Shown: positions 38,641-51,952 of the stretch, in pieces | Numbering within the stretch: position 1 is the first letter of the stretch | How the letters are laid out: every line of letters starts with the position of its first letter | Source: Apteryx mantelli | Lineage: Eukaryota > Chordata > Aves > Apterygiformes > Apterygidae | Assembly: GCF_036417845.1 (NCBI RefSeq) | Contig: NC_089978.1 | Location: 87,228,007 to 87,292,006 of the forward strand | Direction: 5' to 3' | DNA length: 64,000 bases | Notes under the pieces: generated by a model | The model's input: the letters and a program-made list of their open reading frames with translations, nothing else | Told to the model about the DNA's origin: nothing | Databases searched by the model: none | Position numbers and translations under genes: made by a program

Positions 38641-41600
38641 ACAACAGACAGATTTTCTAGCATCTCAACTGTGTTGTGATATTGTTGTGTTAACCTTCTA
38701 TCACTCCTATATCTAAATTCATATTTTAGAAGAACATGTTTCTCTACATGTGAGATAGGCTACAACAAAAGACATGCATCTCTTCCCTTCTTAAAGATAC
38801 ATTAAAATCAGTTGTATCTTTGATTTAGTCAAAGACTATCTTTAGTGGGGCAATGTCTTAGATGCAATATGTCATATATTATTGTTTCATACAAAAAGTT
38901 TCAGGATTCTGCCTATAGATGTGAAATGTATTTGCTCTTCATTAGACTTGGTTTAGTAAGACAGTAAATTCTAATTATTCTAAATGGGAAGGATGATTCT
39001 TCATTTCTATGGAGACCTGTTCTAGAAAACAGGTAAAGACCCTCAAGTGGGGGATACTGCTGGAACAGGTGAAATCAATTCACAGCTACTAGTAAAACAG
39101 TCACATAGTAATGTTTAAATGCAACCAAGACAGAAGGGAGAACTAGGGAGAAGTAAAACAGAGAAGGAAATAGAATATTTAAATGAAAAAACTATTTAAT
39201 GAGAGAGGGACATGCTTTGGGAAACAGCTTATGGAAAAGTACAAGTATTCTGAAAACAAAACTGATTTTACCAAAATAATCACAGAAAATAGGTGCGGCC
39301 TATTCTGCCTAATCTGTTTTCATTCTGAACTCATTGCTAGGGATACCTGAGTTTCATGGGGGGGTGAAAGGGTGTGGAAGAGGATGTGATCGGTGAGACT
39401 ATGATGCTAAATGTGTGTACTATTATTCTGAGATGAGCTGAGGACTGAAACGCTGATGGGTCTAGACATTCAGGAATTGCCCTCAGAGCTCAAGAGACAA
39501 AGCACTACAACAGAAAGCCACCCTGCAATCATGTCATCTCACCCCCTGTCTTGCTCCTACCAAATGCTGGTGTAAAACTATGAATTACGCTCAGGGATGA
39601 AATACCTTGTGGGCAAAGCTACCCACGTGCACATGGAAGGTGCCTATTACACTCTGTAGGACATATTAGGATGAATGAACTCCATTAACCATAACTGGTC
39701 ATTATTATTGAAATAAAGATATATAGTTCTTTGAATTGTCATACTGTCTAAATTATAGTAGTCTGGAAAGAAATATTGTTTAATTTTATTCTGTGTACTA
39801 TTTTCTTGCCATTGAGAAGTTATAAAGCACATTACACTTAGAAACATAAAAGAACAACAAAAGAGTCTTTACTTCTGCTAAAAGTCAATTTATTTCATCA
39901 GAAAATACAATGCAAATGGTGATTTGCACACGTAAGTGGTTTTCATCAGGTATCAGCACTGTCACAGACACAGTAAGTTACAATAAAAAGTTGAGTAGGT
40001 TCAGAGTATCTCAACAAAACTAAATGACAACAGCTCAATTATTCCTCCTTGCTTCTGCAAGTCAAAACAGTCACATCTGATCTTGAAGGCTGTAATCAGG
40101 TTGAGTCCTGGTTCTGTAAAAGCAGAATGTGTATCTACCAGTCTACCCAAATAAGTTTAGGAAGCCAGATGAAAGGGGCAGTGGTAATGCCTAAGAGGCA
40201 TATACAGCAGGTGGCTCAGCCGCACAGTAAACCCATTTTTAAACTAGGAGGCAGAGAGAAGATACAGTAGGTAAGTTCTAGATCAGTGATACTTTTCATG
40301 GCCTAAACAAGTCTTGTTAAATAAAACAGTACAAAATGTTTCTTGCAGACCCAGCACTGTATCTGCTGTTACTTCCCTCTTCCTGGAAGGGCTCTGTTGG
40401 GCTTAGAAGTGCCAGGCAGACCAAAAAGCAACTGTGCTTTGGGGCTGCGCAGAAAACCCTCATCTCTCTTGAATCCCCCCCGACAAACATACCAGGCAAA
40501 CCTTGGGGACTGAAGCACTTGCTATTTCACTGAAGGATGGTTGCAGCACCCACCAAATGGAGGAGGAAAAAAACAGTTTACAGCCCTTGCATGGAAATGA
40601 TCGCACAGAGAGGAACAAAACCATAATTCTTTGATCATGAGCCCAATTGTCAAAATGAAATGATCCCATTCAAGAGCAATACTTGCAAATTACACATTTT
40701 AAAATATACATTTTTAAAAAAGCTTTGTAAAGGGATGTCAGTGTAGCTATAGCAAACTCTACCACCTGAGAATTGTGACTGTCAGCCTTTATTGCACATA
40801 TTAAATATGCAATGCAATATAGGAAATTCATGGTAAAATACTTTTTTAAATTACTGCCTGCTCAACTGAGAGCTTGGTTCCTGGGAAAGCAACAGAGAGT
40901 GTGTAGAGAATAACAATAAAAACAGCATCACTGCCTTTTGTTGTATTGTTTTCTCTCAAGACCCTCGGAAAGAAACAATATCTATTCACTTCTTCATGGT
41001 TTCTGTTTCTTCTGTATGTAATGAAATGTCACTGCAAGAAAGAATAATGAATAATCATCTGCTCCTATCCATGTGCCAATTTTTGCACTTTTCAGCTAGG
41101 CAGAACTCCCATTGATTTTTGTCTGTTTAAAGGGTCTTCTAAAATGCTATGGTAGTATCTTGCTCCATGTATTTATATTTATACCTATCTAAACCATATA
41201 GGAAATGCTACTTATTCAGTATCTGCTTGTCTCCCCCTCCCCTTCCATTGATGCTTACATCAATTTCATACATATTTGTTTCTGAGTGTCAGTGGCTTGA
41301 CAGGGGTGCAATGGGTAAGCAGCCCTTTTCTACTGAGACAGTGTTAGGTTGGTTAGCAATCAAACCAGTAGCTGCCTGTAAGCATAGCTGATACAGTGAC
41401 TCATACACGCTCCTTAAAGAAGACACATGTAGGACCTGGCACTTCCATCAGTTTCCAGCAGAACAGATCAGACTGCTCTGATCTGCACTGGAGGGCCAAC
41501 CTGACACTGAGCCAGCTAAAGTTTGTGAGACCAAAAAAGGAAGCCAAGACAAGCTGGCTGCCTTCTCTGAGCATTTGTCTCTGGGCTGGAATACCCCACA

Positions 41601-43690
41601 ACCCCCTTAGGAATCCTTGAAAAAAATGTGTAGGTGACCCAAATTTGTGATTTTTGTGTGCTTTTTATGGGAAAAATGTCTAAAAATGTATCTTTTTATG
41701 AATGAGACCTGCTTCTTATTTGTGTTCAGTCACATATGCTTATTTTACCTGGCAAACCATATTTTTTCTTATATTTTATCTTAGGGAATTGGTGCAGTCT
41801 AGTCCAGCTTCTTAAACCAAAATCTCAATTATACACCACGAGAAGTATGTCAGAAAAAAAGAGCTTGACTTCCACATCCCTGCCTGATTTGCAAGGGTTC
41901 ACATTAGAAAATTCTATCTTTTTATTTGAGTTGAAATTAGCCTTGAACTTTTGGTGGCAGTAACAAAAAACTGTTGTACTCTTACATTTCAGTTAAAACC
42001 ACAAGATGAGGAAAAATACTATGATGAATATTAGAGAAACCCAGAAGACAAGTGAGCTACAATGTTTGATTTCGGGCATGTAAGATTATGGACTGAACCC
42101 CTGCTGTCTTTATTCAAGCACAGCATGTGAAATTGGTCACCTGTGAAAAGCACTGTAGGAAAAGGAAGTTGTTCTTGTATAGACTACAAAAAAAAAAAAA
42201 AAAAGCAATTTTCTCCTCAGATTTTGCCATAGAAATGGATATATCTGTGCCTTTTCACAAGAATTCAACGTGTACTACATCACTTATAATCTGTTCTCTT
42301 ATTAAAAATGACAAGATACACTGATAGAAAAAAATTGTTTTAATTGCTAGCATATGTTACCAGAAATTCATTTGGTTATTTTTAAGCATTAAAGCATTAC
42401 TCAGTCATTTATCTTAATTTTTCACTTGTAGCACCTAGTGCCTTCTATCATGGAGTTGGTATAGGTGTAGGGGAATAATTAAGGGCCACCATAGCCACTG
42501 ACAGTACCTCAAGTAGCAACATTTGCTACTCTTTAGACAACAGTGTCTTATCTTTACCTGACCTTCAATTTAAGTTATCCTTATAGCTATGGATAATGTG
42601 ATATACTCCTGACACAATAAGATAGGAAGATCCATATCCAAACTGGGAGTTTTGGCAGACTTTAAGCATCCATGTCTCAGAGCAGTTTTAGTCTGCTGTG
42701 AAGCGCCATTCAGCTTTTTAAGATGCTACAATAGATATCCTCTGGGACTTTCCTTCTCACCTACAAAGCTCTGTAAGTCAATAATTTGACATCGGCAAGC
42801 AGAGAGGCCTAATAGAAAATCTGTAGAGTGCAACAATTGAGGGCCTGATGTCCAAGCAATACACATTTCATGGCCTCTTAACCTTGGACTAGTTCCAGTT
42901 TGCTAGCTTGTTTTCCACTGAGTCCTCGTTTGTGGCTGGAGTGCGGAGATGCACTCTTGGAGCACCTCAGGTGCACTCCTGGAGCCCCCTCCTGGTTTAG
43001 TTTCGTCCAAAAGGGATCTAGTTCATGCCCTCCAAGACCACTCCACATTGTGAATCAAAGCACAGTAAGCAGAGAAGATTTACTTCAAAACTGCATCCCT
43101 GATCCAAACCAAAACACTGTAGATGCACCCTAAATGCCCCAAGGCTCCTGGAGCAGTTTGTCTGGAACATCAAATGGAAGTGAGGAGCCTAATTTTTAAG
43201 CACTGCAATGCCTCAGGTTCAGTTCATCTGTCTGTACAGAGTTTTTAAGGTTACAAAGAAGCATACGTCTGGTTTGTGTTAGATTAGCAATACTCAACTA
43301 TCACTCAGTTCTATGACATATTATGTTCAGTGGGTTCCATAATATTTTTCTCATTTAAATAACTTTTGAAGCACACCAGGAAAGTGGGAGCTGAGTTCAA
43401 GCTCCCATTACTTGCCGAACTCCTGCATTATGCCATGATACATCTGGTACTTGATGTTTGCCTCAAAGTGGCAGCTCCTGGGACCCTATTATTCTTGGCT
43501 TTAATTTTTCATCCATACTTTTAGTTCCTGAAAGCAAAGCTGGAAAATACAAGCCAACAGGCTCGAGCGACAGAATTTGCAAGCCAAGACCTTGATTTTG
43601 TAAAGGCTGGAAACGCTCGAGTGCTGGAGCACTCTGAAAGAGCTGAACTGGCGAAAAAGGGGAAATCCATTTTAAACCTCCCAACTATCC
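38641..43690. other. Non-coding stretch left of CpG island 2
   Basis: No supported exon. The stretch near 40,330-40,540 has a good-looking plus-strand acceptor (TTTCTTGCAG) and an open frame of 65 codons, but no donor, partner exon or protein resemblance. A run of 18 A lies at about 42,187-42,204. Confidence 0.5.
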
Positions 43691-44011
43691 TATGCATCCA
43701 GAAAAAGCAGCAGCAGTTCCTACCGTCCCTACCCCCTCCTTGCCTTTTGGTACACGGCTGACTAACGGCTCTGCGTGCCGGGGGTGTGCACCAGTTTCCC
43801 TGCCCCCCCCCCCCCAAAAAAAGGTCCATCGATTAGGCGCCCCCCACCCAAACCCCGATTTCCCTCCGCCTCCAGGGACGGCCAGGCCCCTCCAGGCCCG
43901 GCCCCTGCTGCCAAGGACCTCCCCCGCCTCCCGCCTCCACCTGTCTGCGCCGCCGACAGCAGAGGTAACACTTGTGACTGCGGCCGCCTCTCCTACAGCC
44001 GGGCCCCCCCC

Positions 44012-44012
44012 G

Positions 44013-44045
<33 letters not shown>
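44012..44045. repeat. (GCC)n triplet run in CpG island 2
   Basis: About eleven consecutive GCC units upstream of the presumed start of transcription. GC-rich triplet runs of this kind are often length-polymorphic. Confidence 0.9.
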
Positions 44046-44217
44046 TCTCCCCTGTCACGACGCCCGGCCGCGACCCGGCGCCCGCCCGCAGCCCAGCGCC
44101 CGTTGCTCGGCAGCTGCGAGTCAACCGAGCCTGCCCGGGGGGGGGGGGAGGGGCGGGCCGTGCCGAGGCCGGGGGCGGTGTCGGCGGGCGGGGAGGGGAG
44201 GAGCGAGGCTAGCTTCT

Positions 44218-44316
44218 ATTGGTCGAGAGGGTGAGGGCGTGGCTCAAGGCCGGCTCGCTCGTCTGCTACTGGTGGGGGGCAGTGTCAGTGTGGGCTTGGG
44301 GGGCGGGGCTGGGCGG
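44218..44316 (+). promoter_or_regulatory. Core promoter elements: inverted CCAAT and GC boxes
   Basis: ATTGG at 44,218-44,222 is an inverted CCAAT (NF-Y) box. GGGCGTGGC (44,235-44,243) is a KLF/Sp-type site, and GGGGCGGGGC (about 44,300-44,309) is a consensus Sp1 box. This order, with a splice donor about 130 bases after the Sp1 box, fits a TATA-less promoter firing rightwards with a start near 44,340-44,380. Confidence 0.55.
44292..44313 (+). promoter_or_regulatory. G-quadruplex motif overlapping the Sp1 box
   Basis: Four G runs (3, 6, 4 and 3) with loops CTT, C and CT satisfy the canonical G3+N1-7 pattern. It lies on the coding-sense strand just upstream of the presumed start. Confidence 0.6.
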
Positions 44317-44339
44317 CCTGTGGGTTCGGTTGAGCGCCG

Positions 44340-44444
44340 CGTTAGGGAGGGAACGCGGGCGGGTGGGGGAGCAGAGTGAGGGGGTGGTGGCGGCAGCGGC
44401 AGCGCGCCACCGGGTGTAGCGACAGCGGCAGAGCCGGAGCGGAG
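44340..44444 (+). other. Probable non-coding first exon of a rightward gene (5' end approximate)
   Basis: The GGCGGCAGCGGCAGCG-rich stretch ends in GCGGAG|GTAGGG, a good splice donor at 44,444/44,445. No ATG-started frame across the donor looks like protein, so this is probably 5' UTR, with translation starting in a later exon such as 51,709-51,791. Other donor-like sites in the island (AGAG|GTAACA after 43,964; CCCAG|GTGCGC near 44,791) could give alternative first exons. The left end is a guess. Confidence 0.45.
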
Positions 44445-44548
44445 GTAGGGGAGCCGCGCGGGGCCGGGCGCTCGCCCCTGTCTTCCGCCGCCCTCGCCTG
44501 TCACCTCCCTGCTCCCGGCCTCTTGCTGCTGCGGGGCAGCCCCGCGCC

Positions 44549-44588
44549 TCCCTCCTCCTCCTCCTTGTCCTCCTCCTCCTCCTCCTCC
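44549..44588. repeat. (CTC)n-rich tract in CpG island 2
   Basis: A nearly pure polypyrimidine run of CTC/TCC units, broken once by TTGT, in the presumed first intron. Confidence 0.8.
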
Positions 44589-45119
44589 CCCCTCAAACCA
44601 CGCTCTCCCTCCCCTCCATCCCTGCCCCCCCCCCCCCCCGCGCCAACGGCCAGCCGCGCGCCGTTAGGCTGCCGCCGCCGCTCCCCCTTCCACCCGCCGG
44701 GATCCGCTTTGCGTGGCTGCCGCGGCGGGCGCGAGGCCGGTGGGTGTCTCCGCCGGCGGGCAGCGCCGCGCCCCCGCCGCTCCGCAGCCCAGGTGCGCCC
44801 GGGGATCGGGAGGAGGCTGCGGTGCCTGGCGGCGGCGCGGTATCTCCTGTCGCCCCTCTCGGGACGGGGCAGCGCCCCGGGCGCGGCGTGGCGCGGCGCG
44901 GCCCCTCCTCGGCGCGGCGGTCTGTGTGTGCGCGCCTCTTGTCTCGGTCGCGATCTGAGCGAGGTGCCCCGGGGCGGCCGCCTGCGGGGCTCCGCCTGTG
45001 TTCCCTGCCTTGCTCGAGCTCTGCTTCCCGTCCTCCTTGGTGAGGGTTTTCTCTCCGTGTGGCTGGAATTCTTTAGGGCTGATGCCTTTTCCCTAAAAAG
45101 AGACTCATCTGCTTAGTAT

Positions 45120-48100
45120 GATTTGCGGGAAGGGAGTTTTCCTGTGTGTGTGTTTTTGCTGTGTCTTTTTTTTTTTTTAATCAGTCACGCAGTTACTGGG
45201 TTCATGTATTTTCCTCTCATGTGCCAGTTGTGAGAAAATGTACCAGTTGTTATCAGGCAGGTAGGTGGTGATGGAGAGCATCACAGAGGGGACAACACCC
45301 AAGAGAGAAGGCTGTTTCTCAGTTCGAGCCGCTAGGAAGAAGAGGGATGCTGGGATTCCCATTGCTGGGCTATTCCTTGACTCTGCTCTTAGGCTTCCTC
45401 TTTCATATTGGTTGGTGAGCGAGGAAAACCCGTATGCAGTTGCTGTGCTTGGGCGTGAGCATGTGGAAAGGAGAAGGATTTTTTTTAAAGCAGGATTTTG
45501 TGTTCTTGCAGTGATATCTCTCCCTGGGCTGGAGGAGCAAGGAGCTCTGTTCCTCTTCTGTTCCCTCTGGCTTATGTGAGGGCTCTATGTGTTGCTGCTG
45601 TTGCCAAACTGTTCCAGCCTCGCTCTTTGAGATCCTCCTTCTGTCTGCATAGTGTACTGCCTACCATTGCTGTGGCAGGTAGCTCTCTCCAGCAGCAACA
45701 GCATGAAACTGCCATAGTGAAACTGGTAATGATCATGCAAATTCCTGTTTGCTGCCCCTTTGGTGAGGGGAGCTAGGGTGTCACCTGACTTCTACTCGGT
45801 AAACCTTTGAAGATGGTATTGCATTGGCCTAGAATCATATCTGGAAAACTTCCTGTTTATTACATATACGTATTTATTTAGTAAAAGCTTTGTGACTTCT
45901 CAGATTGTGAGAAAATACAGCGTAGAGGAGGGCTTGGAAAATCCACTGGCTTACTGATAGGTGCAGATCATGAAGTAGTATCAAAGCACAGAAGTTTTAA
46001 ATTGGTGTCTTATTTGTTTCTTTTGTTATCCTTGTCCTTCCATGCTGTTTTTCGGAGAGGCATTGAGCACCTTCAACTTGCAGTATAATCAGTGATGAAG
46101 TTGTATATCGCCAGCATGATAATGGTTTCTTGGCTAATACAGTCTACAATTCCCATTTCATTTTACTCTCTGAGGACACTTAACATTTTTTTTATATATA
46201 TTTGTATTTTAGATATCGGTGCAAGGGTGCTGAATTTAACATTTCACATTGTCTTTTGTGTTTGCCTAAAACACTATAAGCTTTAAGATTTTCTTTCCTT
46301 AGTATGTATGTTGACTCAACAGTGAAGAGGTCTGCAGTACCAAAAAAAAAAGGGGGGGGGGAAGCTTTTTATAAAATATACCTGCTTGTAATAGAAGCAC
46401 AAAGTGCCATTTTAATAGGTGGGTTGAATAAGTATTGGCTCTTTCCATGGTACAGACTTAAAAGAATACATCAATTTGTGTGGGCGTTTAAGATTTCTTT
46501 CATTTTGCTCATTTGGCAATAGGAAAGAAAGTCTTGCCCTTTGTACTTTTGACAAGATGCTCTGCAAGGACAGAGCCTGTGCCTATAGAAGCCTCTTTAT
46601 TGAATAACTCTGAAGAGTAGGGCCTCATTTGTCAATACTTACCTAAAACTACAGTATTTAGAGATTTAAATGAAAATTATGTCAAAATCTTTGTTGCCAT
46701 GTTTTAGCTTTTAGATTTTTCGAAAATGCAGAAAAGCAGGATGATACATTACGATGGTTGGAAGACCAGTATTTTATAAGCCAGAGGAGAGGTGTAAACC
46801 TGTAGCAATCAAGTGCTGCAAGGCAATAAGGGATACACTAGTATTTTGGAATTAGATTTTTTTTTTTGAACTAATTCCAGTCAGTGCTTAGTCCTGCAGT
46901 TGAAAGCAGTTAGCATCATTTAAAAATACACATGTAATAAATAGTTGCATTGAGTCTGTTTTTTTCTTTTAAGACTGTATTTGAATGTTGACAACTTCAG
47001 TAAATCTAAAATATGATCCATTGTTGCTTTATGTTAAAGAAATATATATATTTTTTATTGTTTCAGCAGCCAAAACATTCAGAAACTTCAATTCTTTAAT
47101 ATTTATGCAACAGTGATCTGCAATAAGAAATACCTTTGGATTTCTTTCGTCTGACTTTATAATGAGAGTTTTAATGAAGCTGTTTAGTATTGTAGGTAAT
47201 GTGCCTTGGCTTAATTCTCAAAACTCGAAGTATTTAAGCAAGAAACTAGAGTCTTGTTTTATTTTTAAACTAAAACTCTTAGGTCCTTTTAGTTTAGTGA
47301 TGATGAGAGAAAATACACGTTGAGATTCAAATATTGAAATGTTAACTGTAGTGCTATGCAGCTAACAAAGCCTTTGGGAATATCAATTTTGTAAGTCTTT
47401 ATTAGTGAAATAGTCAACTAAAGGCAAACATTGCAAATTGCATGGTCAGTTCAGAGAACACTTCTTTATAAAGAGCTTTGGGCTAGTCTGTTGGAAACTT
47501 ACTGGAGCACTGGTATGGTTAACTATAGCACTAGCGTGTTTTGACACTAGCAGTGGCTATTTCTGTTACTGTGTGAAGCTGGACTATGTGAGTGGGAGGT
47601 GAACTAAGATTGCAAGTACAAGGTAGAACAGGAGAATAATTTCTGTATATGGAAAATACCCCATGTATAACAAAAAAAACAGTTCTGTTACAAAAATAAC
47701 TAGTTATAATACTGGCTATATATGGATGCTTTTGAAAACTGTTCATGTATAAGCATTAGCATTCTCTCTGGAATACACAACACTCAACAGTAGAAATCTG
47801 GAAGAAGTAAATAAATAAATACAAAAAACCAGTTTCCCTAGGTATTGTTTAAACTCTGGATATAGTGTGACTCTTGAGTTATGAGAATTTTCTTGAGCAT
47901 ATATGCTTACTCAGAGCAGAACAGGTACACCATCATGAAACTGTAATGGGGGGGGGGAGCTGCCCTGAAAATGTGTTGACATGGAAGATAAAAGATGTCA
48001 TTGTGAACTGTGTGCTCATCATGTGAAAGTAACAAGATTGGCTTACATTTGTCATAACAAATTCTATTTGAGAATTTTAGCACTATCCATGAGCTAAACC

Positions 48101-51100
48101 TAGCAACTCTACATTTTTATATTAATTTTTATATCAGGAAACCAAGGCATGAGAATTATCAGTGATTTGCCCTTGCTAAGGGATGTATGTAATATAATGA
48201 GGGATAAAGTTTATTTCCTCATTCCAATTCTATATTCTAACTGTAACACCACCTTTTCTCTCTCTCACTCTGTCTATTTTACCAGACAATTTGAGAGTTG
48301 TATTTTAGTATCTAGGTGGAAAGAGATTTGTGTGTGAATGGTAATATCAGCTTTCCCTATTGGAAGTAGGAAGAATTAATTTCATGATTATAAATTAAAA
48401 CGAGCATTAGAACAATACATAAATAAACTAAGAAAACAACTGTTACTAAGAAAACAACTGTTACAACATTAGTCCTCTTGCTGAGTTGGTGCAGTTTCAT
48501 AATGTTAAATATTGATGAAGGAAAGATGTTGAAGGTCTAAGTATTCACAGCACTAGTATGTTCAGCTTTTAAACCTATGCCTTTTTAAATTAGAATATCT
48601 TGATAACTTTAATATTTCTTTGTTACTGTGTTAAATAAGATATTTTAGCATAGCATATCAGAAGTAATTAAATGTTGAATATCTTGATGAAATTACATTG
48701 AAAGAACAAAAATAATAAATATAAAATAAAAGGCTCTTCATGTCTTAAACTCTGTTGCCATAGAAATATTTGTTATATATATATTTTTTCCTTCCCTGAG
48801 GCAATGATGAGAATTTTCCAGGAATAAACTAGTTTTAGAGAACTTCCATGCCTGTTTCTTTTAGACAAAATAACTATAAGGGGAAAAAAATCCAACCTGT
48901 ATGTAAAGGCTCTCAAGTTATATAGAGTTGTGTTCTGTTTCTCTGTTCGTATCAAGACTGATACCTAAGTGTTAGTCTATTGCTGTGTCTTCAAAAGAGA
49001 AAAATGTATATGGAATAATTGGTGGCTAAAGTTAATATATTAAGATTTCCTATAATAAGTATTATCTGTGATGCTGACAGTTTTGGGTCTCTAGAAGCTT
49101 TTAATTCCAGCCTTATTGCAATGAGAGTTAGTGTGCTCCAGTTTGACTTCAAACTTGTATTGTTATTCTAAACTGGCTGAGCCTTCTAGTGTTGGAATTG
49201 ACTGTTAATATCTTGAAAACTAACCCTTTAGTCAATGTACTTTGAAAAATAAAATAATTTAACACTGACATTAGTTTATTTTGGAAAAAGAAAAGGATCT
49301 TGCTGTGGGTGGCATGCACAACAAATAGTTGCCTGGCAATATTTAAAAAAAACAACAACCAACAAACACATTTGTTCTCTGAAAAAATAAAAAGTGAATC
49401 AAGTCTTAACTGAATCCTAAATATGCCAGTCACAGAGAGCTCCATTATTTTGGTGAATTGTGTCAATGTCTCTGTTAATCTTTTCTTGCAGATAACTAGA
49501 GAAATACAGATGTTAATGGTAACACACTGCTTTGTTCAACTGAAACAAAGGGACAATGTGACTGTAAGATTTGGTAGAATCAAATATTTGTTTAACTATT
49601 CAGTACACAAAAAGGAATCTTGGAGCATGAATAAAAAATACAACTTTTCCCTTTTTCCTCCTGCTTCTTCTCCTAATTAAATATCAGTGTTTAAAAGTCA
49701 TGGTATATTGTAGCAATGTTACATTCTCAGAGAATTCAAATAAATGGTTAATACTTACGGTTTATTTATAGTGGAGAATTCTTATTTATCTTATTTCCTT
49801 TGAACTATCTTTTGGTTGATCTCATCAACTATTACTTGTGAAGACATTATGCTTGGGGAGGCAGGGGAGGGGAACACTTAGTTTTCCAACTCATAGAAGT
49901 TACTTTTGAGATTTTGAAATGGATTTTTAAGTACAAACTGAATTTGTAATTAGGTAACCATCTAGCATTAAATTGCTTGCAGATCTTCACAGTGTATTTT
50001 GTTTTTTTTGAGTGAGCTTAGTGCTTATGAAGTGAGCAACTAGTGAGCTGTAAAGTCCCACTTAAGTGTGGAACAGGTAAATAGCTGCTTGTATGCACAT
50101 CAGTTCACTGCTTTACTGTCTCATCCATTTATGACCTTGAAGAAAAGTAGATCACTTTGCTTGGCCTATATATGCTAGACTGGGTGACATTTTAACTTGT
50201 TAGTATAATCTGATTTCATGGCCCCAAAATAACTGCCAAATAGTAATTTTAAGCTTTGTGCCAGCAACTGAGACTTTGTACTTAAATATTTATCTTTAAA
50301 GCATAGAAACTTCTGAGTTAAACTGGAGAGCACAGAAAAACTGTACTTACAAGCATCTCACTTGTTGTTATGTTTCCAAATCTTAAAGGCGTGTTTTCTT
50401 ATTTTTGTGTAACTCACTTCACAGACTCACTGTGTTTGTCTACATGTGCATCTGTACTATACAGCTGTTGGTGTAGCAGAAGGTCCAGTGTGCCCTGAAT
50501 GTGTCAGACTTGCAATCCATGTGGTGTACAGTCTTTTTTTCTCTTTTCTCCTTTCTTTCCATCTGGACAACATTTCCAGGATGATGGCAGGAGGAAATTG
50601 TGTACTGGTGGGAGCCCTATAGTGGATGAACTTAAGAAGCTTGCAGAAAGGATTGGGATATTATAGCATTCTGATTACTTTATACTGTCTATCCTGCTCT
50701 TACCAGATACACTGAAATTTGCTGTATCTTGCATTTTGTAGCATACCATGTTAATTGCAAGTTCGTCAGAACAGTTTCACGTGAGTAAGTGTACTGTAGT
50801 TTGATTGTTTAGCACCCTCCATGCTGGTGTTTGTTTTATAGATTGTATTTTTTGATTGTTACCTGCAATACTTATCACAAAAACAAAGTGCCTGGAAGGT
50901 GGGGATATGTCATAGTCAGCTCTTCTTAAAAGGGCTGTCAGAGCTATTATTGTTTTAAATTTCTGTTAACCTGCTGTGTAAAGTAAAAACTTTACAGTAG
51001 CTGAAAGCAAATTAGAGGAGAAAAGTTTCCTCCTCTGTCTTTTATTTTGAACACTTGGCAGTATTTTGTTTACTCCCTGGAGGCTCTTAAGCCCTCTCTA

Positions 51101-51708
51101 CAAGTATTTATTCATATGCAACAAGTTAAACATATGTGCAGCATCAGTTGTATGATTTATGGATAAGTGTATACAGGATTGTGACCCATCTGCCTTTCTT
51201 TTTTATATGACCCTCTTCAGAGGTTAAAATTGTACAAACATACAGTACATCATATGAAACCATTTTCATCTCATCTTAATTGATATTTTAAATTTGTGTT
51301 ATTCAAAGTAATTGGTAGACATACTGACAAGTCCTCTTCCCCCCCCCCCTTGTTGTTAGAATATACTTTTGGGGGTAAAAATTTATGTAGGCATAGATTT
51401 GTGATGACTTAGAATGAGTTTGCTTTTTGTTATATGCCAACTGAGATCAAAAATGCCTAATTTGTTTATGGGTTGCTTATAGAACTCTTCATCCAAAAGT
51501 TAAAGCTGTTTATTATTCAAAGAATGAGGAATTGTCAGTGATGACAATTTTCAGTTGTGAATCACAGAACACAGTCTATTTTCATTATTTATTTTTAAAG
51601 TTATCTTTACCTCTTGATTGCAGGATGGACATTGACTAAAGGGAGGCTGAATCTATCAATAAATATAGATAAAACCCTCCCCAAAGTTTTTTTTGTTGTT
51701 CTTAATAG
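45120..51708. other. Presumed first intron of the rightward gene, left part
   Basis: AT-rich sequence without a supported exon. A good acceptor (TCTTTTCTTGCAG) ends at about 49,490 and is followed by an open frame reading ITREIQMLMV, with weak possible donors. It might be an alternative or untranslated exon but was not called. An A10G10-like double homopolymer occurs at about 46,341-46,361 and a nine-G run at about 47,948-47,956. Confidence 0.4.
48427..48462. repeat. 18-bp perfect tandem duplication
   Basis: ACTAAGAAAACAACTGTT occurs twice without a spacer or mismatch, suggesting recent slippage. Confidence 0.9.
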
Positions 51709-51791
51709 GATTGCTTCAGGTATTTTGAAGTGGTAACTGTCTTCAAGATGGAAGAGACCTTTTCTATGCATTTGCAGTTGTCATCGGTTCA
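51709..51791 (+). CDS. Candidate coding exon with start codon, unidentified protein
   Basis: A strong acceptor (TTTTTTTTGTTGTTCTTAATAG) precedes 83 bases ended by a good donor (TTCA|GTAAGTGG). One frame is open throughout and contains ATG at 51,748-51,750 in fair context (TTCAAGATGG), reading METHIONINE-EETFSMHLQLSSV before the split codon CA|. The remaining two bases leave the reading frame so that the next exon must begin with the third base of a Gln codon, which the exon at 61,178 satisfies. The frame is also open upstream of the ATG, so this may be an internal exon. I do not recognise the protein. If the ATG is the start, the exon follows a non-coding first exon in CpG island 2. Confidence 0.35.
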
Positions 51792-51887
51792 GTAAGTGGC
51801 TATCCTAATGATTTATTCTCCTCTTTTGGCAATATTGTCTGTGTTACAGGACGGTCCTCCTGGAGTATCTCTGTAATTGCATATGCA

Positions 51888-51952
51888 CATAGAATCATAG
51901 GATAATTCAGTTTAGAAGGGACCTCAAGAGGTCATCTAGTCCAACCTCCTGT
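51888..51952 (-). mobile_element. Short 5'-truncated CR1 LINE, 3' end only
   Basis: On the plus strand, ATAGAATCATAGGATAATTCAG followed by AGAAGGGACCTCAAGAGGTC and ATCTAGTCCAACCTCCTG is the reverse complement of the CR1 3' terminus. That terminus ends in the ATTCTATGATTCTATG type tail. Few mismatches to the expected wording suggest a moderately young insertion. It lies about 100 bases right of the candidate exon. Confidence 0.85.

Larger units (their letters stand above)
43690..45120. promoter_or_regulatory. CpG island 2
   Basis: An abrupt change to CpG-dense, very GC-rich sequence containing GC boxes, an inverted CCAAT box, a GCC triplet run, C and G homopolymers and plus-strand splice donors, then a return to AT-rich DNA at about 45,120. 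Features cluster on the plus strand (ATTGG, GC boxes, then exon donor), so it is probably the promoter of a rightward gene. The long frames (180, 246, 145 codons) are GC-driven artefacts. Confidence 0.9.

Noticed and set aside
43692-45116. Frames of 180, 145 and 246 codons in CpG island 2
   Set aside because: Same artefact as island 1, with poly-Ala, poly-Arg and poly-Ser tracts from GCC and CTC repeats. They cross the probable splice donor.
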